From Lachnospiraceae bacterium UBA7179 (GTDB lineage Bacteria; Bacillota; Clostridia; Lachnospirales; Lachnospiraceae), in NCBI GenBank assembly GCA_002491195.1, contig DKVL01000046.1, positions 1 to 49,467 of the forward strand: a DNA stretch of 49,467 bases, written 5' to 3'. Made by a program: the position numbers and the translations under genes. Below, in pieces: positions 1 to 8,369 of the stretch. Positions within the stretch are counted from its first letter, which is position 1; the number at the start of each line of letters is the position of its first letter. The notes under the pieces were generated by a model. That model worked only from the letters and a program-made list of their open reading frames with translations. It made no database searches and was not told the origin of the DNA.

Positions 1-56
1 TGACATTTCACCAGAATGCTATCATAGTCTTTGCTATTTCTGAATAGTTTCTGGAA

Positions 57-1970
57 TCAGATCTCTGTCTCCGATAATTCTTCCCACTTGGCGTAGAGCG
101 TTTCAAGCTCAGCCTCAATGTCTTCTTTTTCTCTGGCAATTTCCTGCAGCTTTGCTGAGTTTGTGGCGATCTCGGGTCTGGTCATCTCCTCGTCGAGTGC
201 AGCGCTTTTCGCCTCGAGTGTTTCGATCGTTTCCTCACACTTTTTCAGGTCATTTTCGCGTTTGCGCAGGAGTGCCTGACTCTCCTTTTGCTGCTTCCAG
301 TCAAGCTTCTGCGAGGAGGGTTCTGCCTCATTTGTGTTAGCATTATTTTCTGACACAGGAGACAGAATTTCCTTTTTCTCAAGATAGTAGTCATAGTTTC
401 CGATATAGTTGACAAACTCCTGGTGCGTGAGCTCAAGGATGCGGCTTGCCGTCTTGTTGATGAAATACCGGTCATGCGAGACGTAGAGGACAGTGCCTTC
501 ATAGGCATTCAGCGCTGTCTCAAGGATTTCCTTTGAGGTGATGTCAAGGTGGTTTGTCGGCTCGTCGAGGATCAGGAAGTTCGCCTCAGACAGCATCAGC
601 TTGGCGAGGGATACGCGCCCGCGCTCGCCGCCGCTCAGTGCGCTGATCTTCTTGAAGACATCTTCGCCTGTGAACAAAAAGGCCGCAAGCGTGTTTCGGA
701 TTTCCGTGTTGGTCAGATAAGGGTAATCGTCGCTGATCTCGTCGAACAATGTCTTATCCATGTGAAGTACATGGTGTTCCTGGTCATAGTAGCCGATTTC
801 CACATTTGCCCCGAGTCTGATTGTGCCGCTGTCCATGGGAACAAGCTCATTGATGATTTTCAAGAGTGTGGTCTTGCCTGTTCCGTTGTCCCCGATGATG
901 GCAACATGTTCGCCGCGTTTGATTTCAAAAGAGACATTTTCAAACAGTTGGTTGCTGCCAAATCTCTTGGAGAGTCCCTCAATCTGCATGACATCGTTGC
1001 CGCTGGTCTTATACGGGGTGAGTGTCAGTTTCATGTCAGCCCTGACCTCGACGGGTTTCTCGAGACGTTCGATCTTGTCCAGCATCTTCTCGCGGCTCTC
1101 AGCGCGCCTGATCGATTTTTCGCGGTTAAATTGCTTTAACTTGTCGATGACTTCCTCCTGATGCCTGATCTCGCGCTGCTGGTTGAGATATGCGTTCATC
1201 TGTTCCGTGCGGAGATGTTCCTTCTGAATAGCGTAATCCGAGTAGTTCCCGTTGAAGGAAGAAACCACGCCATTGTCAATCTCGATGATTTTTGTGGCGA
1301 TCTTATCCAGAAAATACCGGTCATGCGAGACGATGATGACAGCGCCTTTGTAATTCAGGAGATATGTCTCGAGCCATGCGATGGAGCCTAAGTCAAGATG
1401 GTTGGTTGGCTCGTCGAGCATGATGAGGTCAGGTTTTTGCAGGAGCAACTTTCCGAGAGCCACACGCGTCTTCTGACCTCCGGAGAGTGTGGCAACTTTC
1501 TTGTCAAACTCATTTTCCTGAAAGCCGAGTCCCTTCAGGATGCCAGTGATTTCGCTCTTGCAGGCGTAACCGTTGATATCCTCGAACCGGTGTGTCATGG
1601 CTGCGTATTTCCTGAGCAGGAGATCGAGCTCGTCGCCGGAGGCGTTTTTCATGTCCGCTTCCGTCTGGCGGATCGAAGACTCAAGGTCGAGAACCTCCTG
1701 TTTGACTGTGAGCAGTTCGTCGAAGATTGTGTTCTCACTGTCCACGGCCTGATGCTGGGCGAGATAGCCGAAACTCCTGTCCTTTGCGAAGGTCACACTG
1801 CCTGCATCGGCAGGAAGTCTGCCCGTGATGATTTTGAGCAGTGTGGTTTTGCCTGCACCATTGATGCCGACGATCGCTGCTTTTTCATAATCCTCTATAT
1901 GAAAAGAAGCGTTTTTGATGACATGGTTGTCCACGAAAGTTTTGTCTATGTTATTGCATGATAAAATCAT
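57..1970 (-). CDS. ABC-F family ATP-binding protein (YdiF/Uup-like)
   Basis: This is a soluble ABC-F protein of 637 residues with two ATPase domains in one chain and no membrane segments. The first domain has Walker A GINGAGKTT (residues 35-43), signature LSGGQ and Walker B LIMLDEPTNHLD. The second has GDNGTGKTT near residue 360, LSGGERGRVS and FLILDEPTNHLD. A charged linker separates them, and a C-terminal coiled coil runs from about residue 545 to the end, as in YdiF/Uup proteins. Family members act on the ribosome in translation or give antibiotic protection. The coiled-coil tail and genomic position favour a housekeeping member over a resistance gene, but this is inference. AAGGAGG lies just upstream of the ATG. 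It is divergent from rex. Confidence 0.95.
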   Translation of the reverse strand: MILSCNNIDKTFVDNHVIKNASFHIEDYEKAAIVGINGAGKTTLLKIITGRLPADAGSVTFAKDRSFGYLAQHQAVDSENTIFDELLTVKQEVLDLESSIRQTEADMKNASGDELDLLLRKYAAMTHRFEDINGYACKSEITGILKGLGFQENEFDKKVATLSGGQKTRVALGKLLLQKPDLIMLDEPTNHLDLGSIAWLETYLLNYKGAVIIVSHDRYFLDKIATKIIEIDNGVVSSFNGNYSDYAIQKEHLRTEQMNAYLNQQREIRHQEEVIDKLKQFNREKSIRRAESREKMLDKIERLEKPVEVRADMKLTLTPYKTSGNDVMQIEGLSKRFGSNQLFENVSFEIKRGEHVAIIGDNGTGKTTLLKIINELVPMDSGTIRLGANVEIGYYDQEHHVLHMDKTLFDEISDDYPYLTNTEIRNTLAAFLFTGEDVFKKISALSGGERGRVSLAKLMLSEANFLILDEPTNHLDITSKEILETALNAYEGTVLYVSHDRYFINKTASRILELTHQEFVNYIGNYDYYLEKKEILSPVSENNANTNEAEPSSQKLDWKQQKESQALLRKRENDLKKCEETIETLEAKSAALDEEMTRPEIATNSAKLQEIAREKEDIEAELETLYAKWEELSETEI

Positions 1971-2006
1971 GGGAATTTCCTCCTTGGGTGTGGAATCTAT
2001 TTACCT

Positions 2007-2035
2007 ATTATAAAAGAGATTCATAAGAAAATCAA
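2007..2035 (-). promoter_or_regulatory. Promoter of the ABC-F gene
   Basis: On the minus strand TTGATT (2030-2035) is followed after exactly 17 nt by TATAAT (2007-2012), a near-consensus housekeeping promoter about 40 nt upstream of the start codon. It is divergent from the rex promoter. Confidence 0.7.
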
Positions 2036-2071
2036 TCGGAATCAAAATCGGAATCATAAATGTAAAAAGAA

Positions 2072-2100
2072 TTGACAATCATTTAACAAGATTGTATAAT
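2072..2100 (+). promoter_or_regulatory. rex promoter with overlapping Rex-like operator
   Basis: TTGACA (2072-2077), a 17-nt spacer and TATAAT (2095-2100) form a perfect consensus promoter. The stretch 2072-2089, TTGACAATCATTTAACAA, matches the Clostridia Rex box pattern TTGTTAA-N4-TTAACAA at 12 of 14 specified positions and covers the -35 hexamer. This suggests that Rex represses its own gene when NADH is high. The consensus is recalled knowledge; binding is inferred. Confidence 0.75.
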
Positions 2101-2187
2101 ATATTCTATATATTTTGATAATTTTTTGGCATATTGCATATGAATGGCACATGCAGAAGGATTATTGATGTGTGGAGGTTAGGAATC

Positions 2188-2814
2188 GTGGATGATAAGA
2201 TTATATCACAGGCGGTTGTCGCGAGGCTTCCCCGATATTACAGATATCTGGGGGATTTAAAGGATAGTGGCATCGAGAGGATATCATCTCAGGATTTGAG
2301 TAAATTGATGAAGGTCACTGCATCACAGATTCGGCAGGATTTTAATAATTTTGGTGGTTTTGGGCAGCAGGGATATGGCTACAATGTGGAATATCTGTAC
2401 AATGAGATTGCAAAGATACTCGGATTGAACAAGACCTACAACCTGATTATCGTAGGTGCGGGCAATCTCGGGCAGGCACTTGCCAACTACATGAACTTTG
2501 AGCGCAGAGGATTTATTGTGAAAGGCATTTTCGACAAGAATCCCGCATTGTATGGGAAGGAGCTTCGCGGGATCGCGGTGCAGCCGGTGGAGCAGATCGA
2601 GGGGTTTGTCAGGGAAAATGATATTGATATTGCAGTGCTTACCATACCGAAGGAGGGGGCGGTAAAAGCTGCCGAGATACTTGTCAGATGTAAGATCAAG
2701 GCAATTTGGAATTTTGCGCACGTGGATTTGAATGTGCCGGAAAGTATTGTGGTCGAGAATGTACATCTCTCCGACAGTCTTATGAAATTATCATACGGAA
2801 TCGCAAATCAGTAA
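2188..2814 (+). CDS. rex: Redox-sensing transcriptional repressor Rex
   Basis: Rex binds DNA when the NADH/NAD+ ratio is low and releases it when NADH accumulates, which lets fermentation genes be expressed. The protein has 208 residues from the GTG at 2188. That start is preferred over the upstream ATG at 2134 because GGAGG (2174-2178) sits 9 nt before it and the product then begins as Rex proteins usually do, reaching VVARLPRYYRYL within about 20 residues. An N-terminal winged helix (SQDLSKLMKVTASQIRQDF) is followed by a Rossmann fold with IIVGAGNLGQALANY. Rex is a likely regulator of the rnf and fermentation operons in this genome, although no clear Rex box is visible before rnfC. A perfect promoter with an overlapping Rex-like site lies upstream. 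Confidence 0.96.
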   Translation: MDDKIISQAVVARLPRYYRYLGDLKDSGIERISSQDLSKLMKVTASQIRQDFNNFGGFGQQGYGYNVEYLYNEIAKILGLNKTYNLIIVGAGNLGQALANYMNFERRGFIVKGIFDKNPALYGKELRGIAVQPVEQIEGFVRENDIDIAVLTIPKEGAVKAAEILVRCKIKAIWNFAHVDLNVPESIVVENVHLSDSLMKLSYGIANQ

Positions 2815-2884
2815 AAGTGATGTTGTGTGACTGTGAAGGTATGGAATCATTGTGAAACGGTTGTGATGAAATGGGGGTATGCGT

Positions 2885-3535
2885 ATGGAACAGGAGGACG
2901 AGGTCTTTCGCGAAGCATTGATCGGCAAAAAGATACCGGTTTTGACACTGGATAATCAGTGGCACAGGCTTTTCACACAGACGGGGGCGAACGAGGAGAT
3001 TCAGAGACTTGAGGACAATCTCAACGAGATATTGAAACGGCAGGGGAAGCTCAACACGGAGTTAAAGAGCCTTGCTGCATTCAAGAAGAAACTAATGCAG
3101 GAGATCGTGTCCATCATGGAGATTCCCGACAGCTCGGCGAAGGAAAAGAAGATGTCAGAGAATAAGCGCATGATCGAGGAGTCCAACCAGAAGATGGAGG
3201 ACTACAACGACGAGCTGCTGGAGATTCCCAGGCAGATTGATGAGGCGAATTTTGAGCTGATGCTGGCTTCGATGCGTCTGTGCTACAGTAAGATCCAGCA
3301 GAATGTCAAAGAAATCGACGAGATCAATCAGTGGGTATCGGATTTCAAGGTACAGCTTAAGAAAAAGATTATCTTAAAGCAGCAGAAAGAGATCTGGAAC
3401 GACGAGATGTATAATTATATGCATTCGATCTTTGGCCCGGACGTGATCGATATGTTTGACATGAAATATAATCCTCAAAATGTGTTGAATAAAGAAAAAG
3501 ATTTGGTTGACCAAAAAACTCCGAAGCAGGAATAA
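2885..3535 (+). CDS. Hypothetical coiled-coil protein
   Basis: I do not recognise a named family. From the ATG at 2885 (GGGGG 7 nt upstream; another in-frame ATG lies at 2879) the product has 216 residues. It is highly charged, with no signal peptide or membrane helix. Residues about 35-165 look helical and rich in Glu, Lys and Leu, consistent with a coiled coil. A short conserved-looking N-terminus (KIPVLTLDNQWHRLF) resembles a docking segment, and the C-terminus has a small hydrophobic motif (MHSIFGPDVIDMFDMKYNP). It lies between rex and nnr and ends inside a weak terminator, so it may be co-transcribed with rex. The function is unknown. Confidence 0.8.
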   Translation: MEQEDEVFREALIGKKIPVLTLDNQWHRLFTQTGANEEIQRLEDNLNEILKRQGKLNTELKSLAAFKKKLMQEIVSIMEIPDSSAKEKKMSENKRMIEESNQKMEDYNDELLEIPRQIDEANFELMLASMRLCYSKIQQNVKEIDEINQWVSDFKVQLKKKIILKQQKEIWNDEMYNYMHSIFGPDVIDMFDMKYNPQNVLNKEKDLVDQKTPKQE

Positions 3536-3552
3536 CTGTTTTGGAGTTTTTT
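3513..3552 (+). terminator. Weak terminator overlapping the end of the coiled-coil gene
   Basis: AAAAAACTCC (3513-3522) pairs with GGAGTTTTTT (3543-3552) across a 20-nt loop and continues into a T run. The stem contains few GC pairs, so termination is probably partial. The stop codon of the upstream gene (3533-3535) lies in the loop. Confidence 0.45.
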
Positions 3553-3606
3553 TTCGGGAATGGATGTGGTATACTAAAACAAATCAGAGATGAGGAAAGG
3601 CTGGTA

Positions 3607-5142
3607 ATGCTTATGGAATATGTGTTGACATCGGCGGAAATGAAAGCCAGTGACAAGGCGGCGATCGAGGAGTATGGGATCGGGTCGCTTGTGTTGATGG
3701 AGCGCGCCGCTCTGCAGACGGTCAGGGTGATTCTTGACAGATATGGCACAGAGATCTATGTGGGCGTTATGGCAGGAAGCGGCAACAATGGCGGTGATGG
3801 GATTGCGATCGCACGGATTCTTCAGGAACAGGGGATACGCGCCGAGATCAATATGGTTGGTGAGCTGTCGAAACTGTCGCCGGAGGCTGCTGCCCAGCTT
3901 GAGACTGCTAAAAAATTAAACATTCCGATTCACTACGGCGTGGAGCACACGCTTTATGACGTGATAGTCGACGCAATATTCGGCATCGGCCTCACACGAA
4001 CGATCGAGGGAAAATACCGCAAGGCAGTCGAGGCAGTGAATGCCTCCAAGGCGAACGTTGTGGCAGTGGATATCCCGTCAGGTGTTCACACAGATGACGG
4101 TAGTATCATGGGATGCGCCGTCAAAGCCAACATTACGGTCACTTTTGCGTACAGAAAGCTCGGATTGATGTTGTATCCGGGCGCTTCTTGCGCGGGTGAG
4201 GTGGTCTGTGTGCCAATCGGGATTCCCAAGGCGGTGACAGCAAATAAGCGGTCAGGTGTCGTCACGTTCACAGACTGGAAGAAGGATCTGCACTTTCCGG
4301 AGAGAAGCCCGTCGGGCAACAAGGGAACGTTCGGGAAAGCGCTGCTGATTGCCGGAAGCAGGAATATGGGCGGCGCGTGTTTTTTGTCTGCGCTGAGCGC
4401 CTACCGGACGGGCGCTGGCATGGTGCGGATTTTTACGGCAGCACAGAACCGGGAAGGCCTGCTCAAAAAACTTCCGGAAGCGATCGTGGATACGTATGAG
4501 GATGATGCGGAGCCAGCGATCGGGCAGGAGGAGTTGAAGGCACTGTTATCCGCGCTGGAATGGGCGGATATCGTGGCTGTCGGCCCTGGAATTTCCATGT
4601 CTGATAAGGCTAAGGCAATCTTAGAGATCGTTCTAAAGCAGTGTGACAAGCCAATGGTCGTGGACGCGGATGCACTGAATTTGTTGTCAAAGGATGCGGA
4701 ACTGTTAAAGACGTTTGCATACGGATACAGAAAAAATGACAGTGATGTCATATTCACGCCGCATCTTGGGGAATTTTCCAGACTGATGCAATGTCCGGTC
4801 GCGGAGATCAAGAAGGATATGATCGCGAGCTGCAAGGCATTTACCAGGAAATATGATGTAGCCCTTGTGTGCAAGGACGCAAGGACGCTGGTGTCCAAAA
4901 GGGGAAAGCTGACATACCTGAATGCAAGCGGAAATGACGGGATGGCAACGGCTGGTTCGGGCGATGTGCTGACAGGAATCATAGCAGGACTTCTGGCACA
5001 GGGATACAGCGGTTTTGAGGCGGCGGTGATGGGAACTTATGCGCATGGTCTTGCGGGAGATTTCGCAAGGCAGAAGACGTCTGCATATTATCTCATGGCA
5101 CAGGATATCATCAAGGCGCTTGGGGACATAGAGAAGGAATAA
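3607..5142 (+). CDS. nnr: Bifunctional NAD(P)H-hydrate epimerase / ADP-dependent NAD(P)H-hydrate dehydratase
   Basis: This enzyme repairs NAD(P)H that has been hydrated by damage. The N-terminal YjeF_N domain (about residues 1-215; GSGNNGGDG nucleotide loop) epimerises S- and R-NAD(P)HX. The C-terminal ribokinase-like YjeF_C domain (about 230-505; NKGTFGKALLIAGS, DADALNLL and the catalytic-loop motif AGSGDVLTG) dehydrates the S form using ADP. The start at 3607 (511 aa) is chosen because GAGGAAAGG ends 6 nt upstream; an open frame from 3541 would add 22 residues unlike the family. Full length for the two-domain form. It is followed 20 nt later by alr, probably in one transcript. Confidence 0.95.
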   Translation: MLMEYVLTSAEMKASDKAAIEEYGIGSLVLMERAALQTVRVILDRYGTEIYVGVMAGSGNNGGDGIAIARILQEQGIRAEINMVGELSKLSPEAAAQLETAKKLNIPIHYGVEHTLYDVIVDAIFGIGLTRTIEGKYRKAVEAVNASKANVVAVDIPSGVHTDDGSIMGCAVKANITVTFAYRKLGLMLYPGASCAGEVVCVPIGIPKAVTANKRSGVVTFTDWKKDLHFPERSPSGNKGTFGKALLIAGSRNMGGACFLSALSAYRTGAGMVRIFTAAQNREGLLKKLPEAIVDTYEDDAEPAIGQEELKALLSALEWADIVAVGPGISMSDKAKAILEIVLKQCDKPMVVDADALNLLSKDAELLKTFAYGYRKNDSDVIFTPHLGEFSRLMQCPVAEIKKDMIASCKAFTRKYDVALVCKDARTLVSKRGKLTYLNASGNDGMATAGSGDVLTGIIAGLLAQGYSGFEAAVMGTYAHGLAGDFARQKTSAYYLMAQDIIKALGDIEKE

Positions 5143-5162
5143 GAGATAAGAGGGAGATATTT

Positions 5163-6323
5163 ATGAAACACTATGAAAGGGCATGGGCGGAGATTGATCT
5201 TGACGCTTTGCAATTTAACATAGAAAGCATCAAAAAAAGCATTGATCAGGGGACTAAGATCATAGCAGTGATCAAGACAGACGGGTATGGGCATGGTGCC
5301 AGTCAGATCGCGCGGATACTCGAAAAAGAGGAACGGGTGTGGGGGTATGCTGTTGCCACCGCGGAGGAAGCATTTGCACTGCGGGAGGACAGGATACAGA
5401 AACCGATATTGATACTGGGGTATACGTTCCCGTACAGCTATGAGCAGATGATTGGGGAGGAAGTGCGGTCAACGGTCTTTACGTATGAGGTGGCAAAGGA
5501 ACTGTCGGATATCGCTGTGACGGCTGGAAAACAATGCAAAGTGCACATAAAAATAGACACTGGCATGACAAGAATCGGTATCCATCCGGATGACGAAGGC
5601 ATAGCACTGGTCAGGCGGATTTTAGAATTGCCCGGACTGGAGATCGAGGGCATATTTACGCATTTTGCGACAGCGGACGAGTCTGACAAGACAAAGGCTT
5701 ATCACCAGATGACACTTTTTCAGGAATATGTTGACCGGATCGAGAGTGAGTTAGCAGTCAGGATTCCCATGAAGCATTGTTCAAACAGCGCGGGTATCGC
5801 TGAGATGCCAGAGGCAAATATGAGCGCGGTAAGGGCGGGCATTATCCTGTATGGATTGTGGCCGTCCGAGGAAGTGCGCGCAGACGAAAAGATACAGCTA
5901 AGACCGATGCTTTCGCTGAAATCAAGGGTCGTGTATGTCAAGACCGTTCCGACAGGGCAGGAGATCAGCTATGGCGGCACCTATACGACGACAAGGGACA
6001 CGCGGGTTGCGACGATCTGCATCGGCTATGGCGACGGGTATCCAAGAAGTCTCTCCAACTGCGGTCATGTGCTCATCAAAGGGCAGCGGGCGCCGATCCT
6101 TGGACGGGTATGTATGGATCAGTTTATGATCGATGTCACGGACATCAGTTCGCCGGTGCGTGTGGGAGATCAGGTGACACTGATTGGAAGAGACGGCGAT
6201 GCGTGCATTACGATGGAAGAGCTGGGCGCCATATCGGGCAGATTCAACTACGAGCTTGCCTGCGATATCGGGAAGCGGATACCGAGGATTTATAAGCTGG
6301 ATGACACATTGATTTATGAGTAA
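5163..6323 (+). CDS. alr: Alanine racemase
   Basis: This PLP enzyme interconverts L- and D-alanine and so supplies D-Ala for peptidoglycan. It has 386 residues. The N-terminal TIM barrel carries the PLP lysine in AVIKTDGYGHG (Lys38). The C-terminal beta domain has the family motif ISYGGTY, with the second catalytic base tyrosine nearby, and CMDQFMIDVTD. GAGGGAGA precedes the ATG. The arrangement alr followed by mazF is like that of many Firmicutes, where an antitoxin gene normally lies between them; here it is absent. Confidence 0.97.
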   Translation: MKHYERAWAEIDLDALQFNIESIKKSIDQGTKIIAVIKTDGYGHGASQIARILEKEERVWGYAVATAEEAFALREDRIQKPILILGYTFPYSYEQMIGEEVRSTVFTYEVAKELSDIAVTAGKQCKVHIKIDTGMTRIGIHPDDEGIALVRRILELPGLEIEGIFTHFATADESDKTKAYHQMTLFQEYVDRIESELAVRIPMKHCSNSAGIAEMPEANMSAVRAGIILYGLWPSEEVRADEKIQLRPMLSLKSRVVYVKTVPTGQEISYGGTYTTTRDTRVATICIGYGDGYPRSLSNCGHVLIKGQRAPILGRVCMDQFMIDVTDISSPVRVGDQVTLIGRDGDACITMEELGAISGRFNYELACDIGKRIPRIYKLDDTLIYE

Positions 6324-6433
6324 TTATAGTAAATAAAAATCTGCATTACAATTGTATAAAATTTTCTCCAATGGAAAAAATAGTAGCATAGAAATAATTC
6401 AGATCAGGATTTATCTGACAGGAGTGTATGACG

Positions 6434-6775
6434 ATGAAAAGAGGAGATATTTATTATGCAGATTTAAGACCGGTTGTAGGCTCGGAACAGGGAGGCGTCA
6501 GACCAGTGCTGATTATTCAGAACGATGTGGGAAATAAGCACAGCCCGACAGTGATCTGTGCAGCGATTACTTCCAAGATGAACAAGGCAAACCTGCCGAC
6601 GCATATTGCGCTGAATGCAGGAAATAACGACATGGAGAAAGATTCAGTGATCCTGCTGGAGCAGTTGAGAACAATCGATAAGAAACGTCTGAAGGATAAG
6701 GTGTGCCATCTGGATTCCCCGATTATGCAGAGAGTCAACAGAGCCTTGCAAATCAGTCTTGAGCTTGATACATAA
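6434..6775 (+). CDS. MazF/PemK-family endoribonuclease (EndoA-like), no adjacent antitoxin
   Basis: This is a toxin-type mRNA interferase of 113 residues from the ATG at 6434; GGAG at 6421-6424 is 9 nt upstream, against only 3 nt for the ATG at 6428. Conserved features are RGDIYYADLRPVVGSEQGG, the Arg in VRPVLIIQND and the Ser/Thr region AAITSKM, which correspond to catalytic positions in B. subtilis EndoA, and the C-terminal KDKVCHLD. It is full length. The 110 bp between alr and this gene encode no CopG-type antitoxin, and nothing downstream looks like one. It may be tamed by a distant antitoxin or serve as a stress RNase. Activity is inferred from the family. Confidence 0.92.
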   Translation: MKRGDIYYADLRPVVGSEQGGVRPVLIIQNDVGNKHSPTVICAAITSKMNKANLPTHIALNAGNNDMEKDSVILLEQLRTIDKKRLKDKVCHLDSPIMQRVNRALQISLELDT

Positions 6776-6804
6776 GGCTTGCTTGTAAGGATTGAGAAAG
6801 GATA

Positions 6805-6833
6805 TTGACGTTTTTCAATAGTAATGTTATATT
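6805..6833 (+). promoter_or_regulatory. Promoter of the CNNM/CorC-like gene
   Basis: TTGACG (6805-6810), a 17-nt spacer and TATATT (6828-6833) form a strong promoter. The predicted start of transcription, about 6840, coincides with the base of the hairpin at 6838-6868. Confidence 0.8.
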
Positions 6834-6837
6834 AGAA

Positions 6838-6868
6838 AGGTGTAGCCCGCAGAATGTGGGTTATGCCT
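6838..6868 (+). promoter_or_regulatory. 13-bp hairpin at the predicted 5' end of the CNNM/CorC-like transcript
   Basis: AGGTGTAGCCCGC (6838-6850) pairs completely, including G-U pairs, with GTGGGTTATGCCT (6856-6868) around the loop AGAAT. A T-rich stretch (TTGTTGTTTT) follows directly, and then a second small hairpin ATACAA/TTGTAT (6880-6896). It lies between promoter and gene, so it could be an attenuator, the end of a very short RNA or a 5' stabilising hairpin. It does not match the yybP-ykoY manganese riboswitch as I remember it. Confidence 0.6.
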
Positions 6869-6952
6869 TTGTTGTTTTATACAATTGTTTTGTATAGATT
6901 TAAGAAATAAAAAAGGAATATCACCCGGAAAAATAAAGGAGAGAAGTAAGAG

Positions 6953-8338
6953 ATGGACGATGGAGGGGCTTCGGCCTGTAGTATGATCTTGTTTTTGGTG
7001 CTGCTCTTTATTGAGGCGGTTCTTGTCGGCTTTAACAAGGCGATCAATCTCATGAATGAGAAGGAGATCGAGCGCAGGGCAGAGGAGGAAAAGGACAAAA
7101 AATCCATTTTGCTGCGCCGGATCATCGAGCGCGCTACCATATATGTCAATTCGATTCAGATGATAACGACATTGATTGAGCTGGTGATGGGATACTTTTT
7201 CCTGCCAAGATGGGCTTTTTCTTTCAAGAAAGGACTTGCAAAGTTATCTTTTTGGCAGGATGGGAATGATGCCGTGCTGGGCTGGACCGCATTGATCCTT
7301 GCGGCATTTCTGCTCATGTATGTGCTGCTGACATTTGGAATCCTGCTGCCAAAGAAGATCGCGCAGAAATATCCGGACGCGTGGGCATATTGTTTTATCC
7401 GGCAGATCCAATTTATGCGGACGGTTCTTTATCCGCTGACGAAAATTGTTGCAGTTTCCGCCAATGGTCTGCTGTGGATCTGCGGTTTGAGAAATACGGA
7501 TGAGCAGGCGGATGTCACGGAGGAGGAGATCATCTCGATGGTCAACGAAGGGCACGAACTCGGTGTGCTCGAAGCCGGAGAGGTGGAGATGATCACAAAC
7601 ATTTTTGAGTTTGGCGACAAGGAAGCAAGCGACATCATGACACACCGGAACAATATCATGGCGCTGGACAGCACGACACCGTTTAAGGAGGCGCTCGCCT
7701 TCATGCTCAGGGAGAGCAACAGCAGATATCCGGTCTATGAGGAGAATCTTGACCATGTGACAGGCGTGCTGTATCTCAAGGACGCCATGCGGATACATAC
7801 TTCCGATGAGGAGCTCAACCAGCCGATCGGCACGGTGGAGGGGCTTGTCAGGGAGGCAGTGTTTGTGCCCGAGACCAAGAATATTGACGACCTGTTCCGG
7901 AGTATGCAGTCTGAGAAAAACCAGATGGTCATTGTCATGGACGAGTATGGGCAGACGGCAGGGCTCGTGACCATGGAGGACATTCTGGAGGAAATCGTGG
8001 GAAATATCATGGACGAGTATGATCCGGAGGAGAACCACATAGAGGAGAAGGGCGAGAATGAGTATGTCATAGAGGGAATGACAAAGCTCGAAGACCTGGA
8101 GGAGCGGTTTGGTATTTCCTTTGGCGAGACAGAGTTCGAGACGCTCAACGGATATCTCATATCCAAGCTCGACCGGATACCGGACGAGGACGAGAATTCA
8201 GAGGTGGAGGTCGACGGATATACATTTCAGATTGTAAAAGTGGAGAAAAATGTGATACAATCAGTGTTGGTAAGAAAATTGGAACAAGAGGGGCAGCCAG
8301 AGTCAGAGCGGGAGGAAGGCAGCTCTCAAGACCAATGA
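6953..8338 (+). CDS. CNNM/CorC-family transporter-like membrane protein (UPF0053, CBS pair)
   Basis: This is a 461-residue membrane protein of the hemolysin-related CorC/CNNM family, linked to Mg2+ or cobalt transport. The N-terminal DUF21 region has hydrophobic helices near residues 10-30, 60-85 and 105-135, followed by the conserved acidic link VTEEEIISMVNEG. The CBS pair spans about 215-345 (DIMTHRNNIMALD; NQMVIVMDEYGQTAGLVTMEDILEEIVG). The CorC_HlyC domain spans about 365-440 and is followed by an acidic tail. AAAGGAGA lies 10 nt upstream. A strong promoter and a leader hairpin precede the gene, and a YebC-family gene follows after 31 nt. The substrate cannot be read from the sequence. 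Confidence 0.93.
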   Translation: MDDGGASACSMILFLVLLFIEAVLVGFNKAINLMNEKEIERRAEEEKDKKSILLRRIIERATIYVNSIQMITTLIELVMGYFFLPRWAFSFKKGLAKLSFWQDGNDAVLGWTALILAAFLLMYVLLTFGILLPKKIAQKYPDAWAYCFIRQIQFMRTVLYPLTKIVAVSANGLLWICGLRNTDEQADVTEEEIISMVNEGHELGVLEAGEVEMITNIFEFGDKEASDIMTHRNNIMALDSTTPFKEALAFMLRESNSRYPVYEENLDHVTGVLYLKDAMRIHTSDEELNQPIGTVEGLVREAVFVPETKNIDDLFRSMQSEKNQMVIVMDEYGQTAGLVTMEDILEEIVGNIMDEYDPEENHIEEKGENEYVIEGMTKLEDLEERFGISFGETEFETLNGYLISKLDRIPDEDENSEVEVDGYTFQIVKVEKNVIQSVLVRKLEQEGQPESEREEGSSQDQ

Positions 8339-8369
8339 GAAATCGATAGGAATAAAGGAGAAATAGAAC

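Noticed and set aside
549..1961. Several plus-strand open frames within the ABC-F gene
   Set aside because: Antisense to the well-supported ABC-F protein; no motifs.
2843..2862. Second Rex box downstream of rex
   Set aside because: Two TTGTGA words occur, but as direct repeats and not as the inverted repeat Rex needs.
6352..6537. Possible small antitoxin frame overlapping mazF
   Set aside because: It overlaps mazF by about 100 nt, has no CopG or AbrB features and no ribosome binding site.
6838..6900. yybP-ykoY manganese or Mg2+ riboswitch before the CNNM gene
   Set aside because: The conserved core motifs I remember are not seen; only simple hairpins are present.
7244..8038. Long minus-strand open frame inside the CNNM/CorC gene
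   Set aside because: Shadow of a GC-biased coding sequence; no family features or ribosome binding site.
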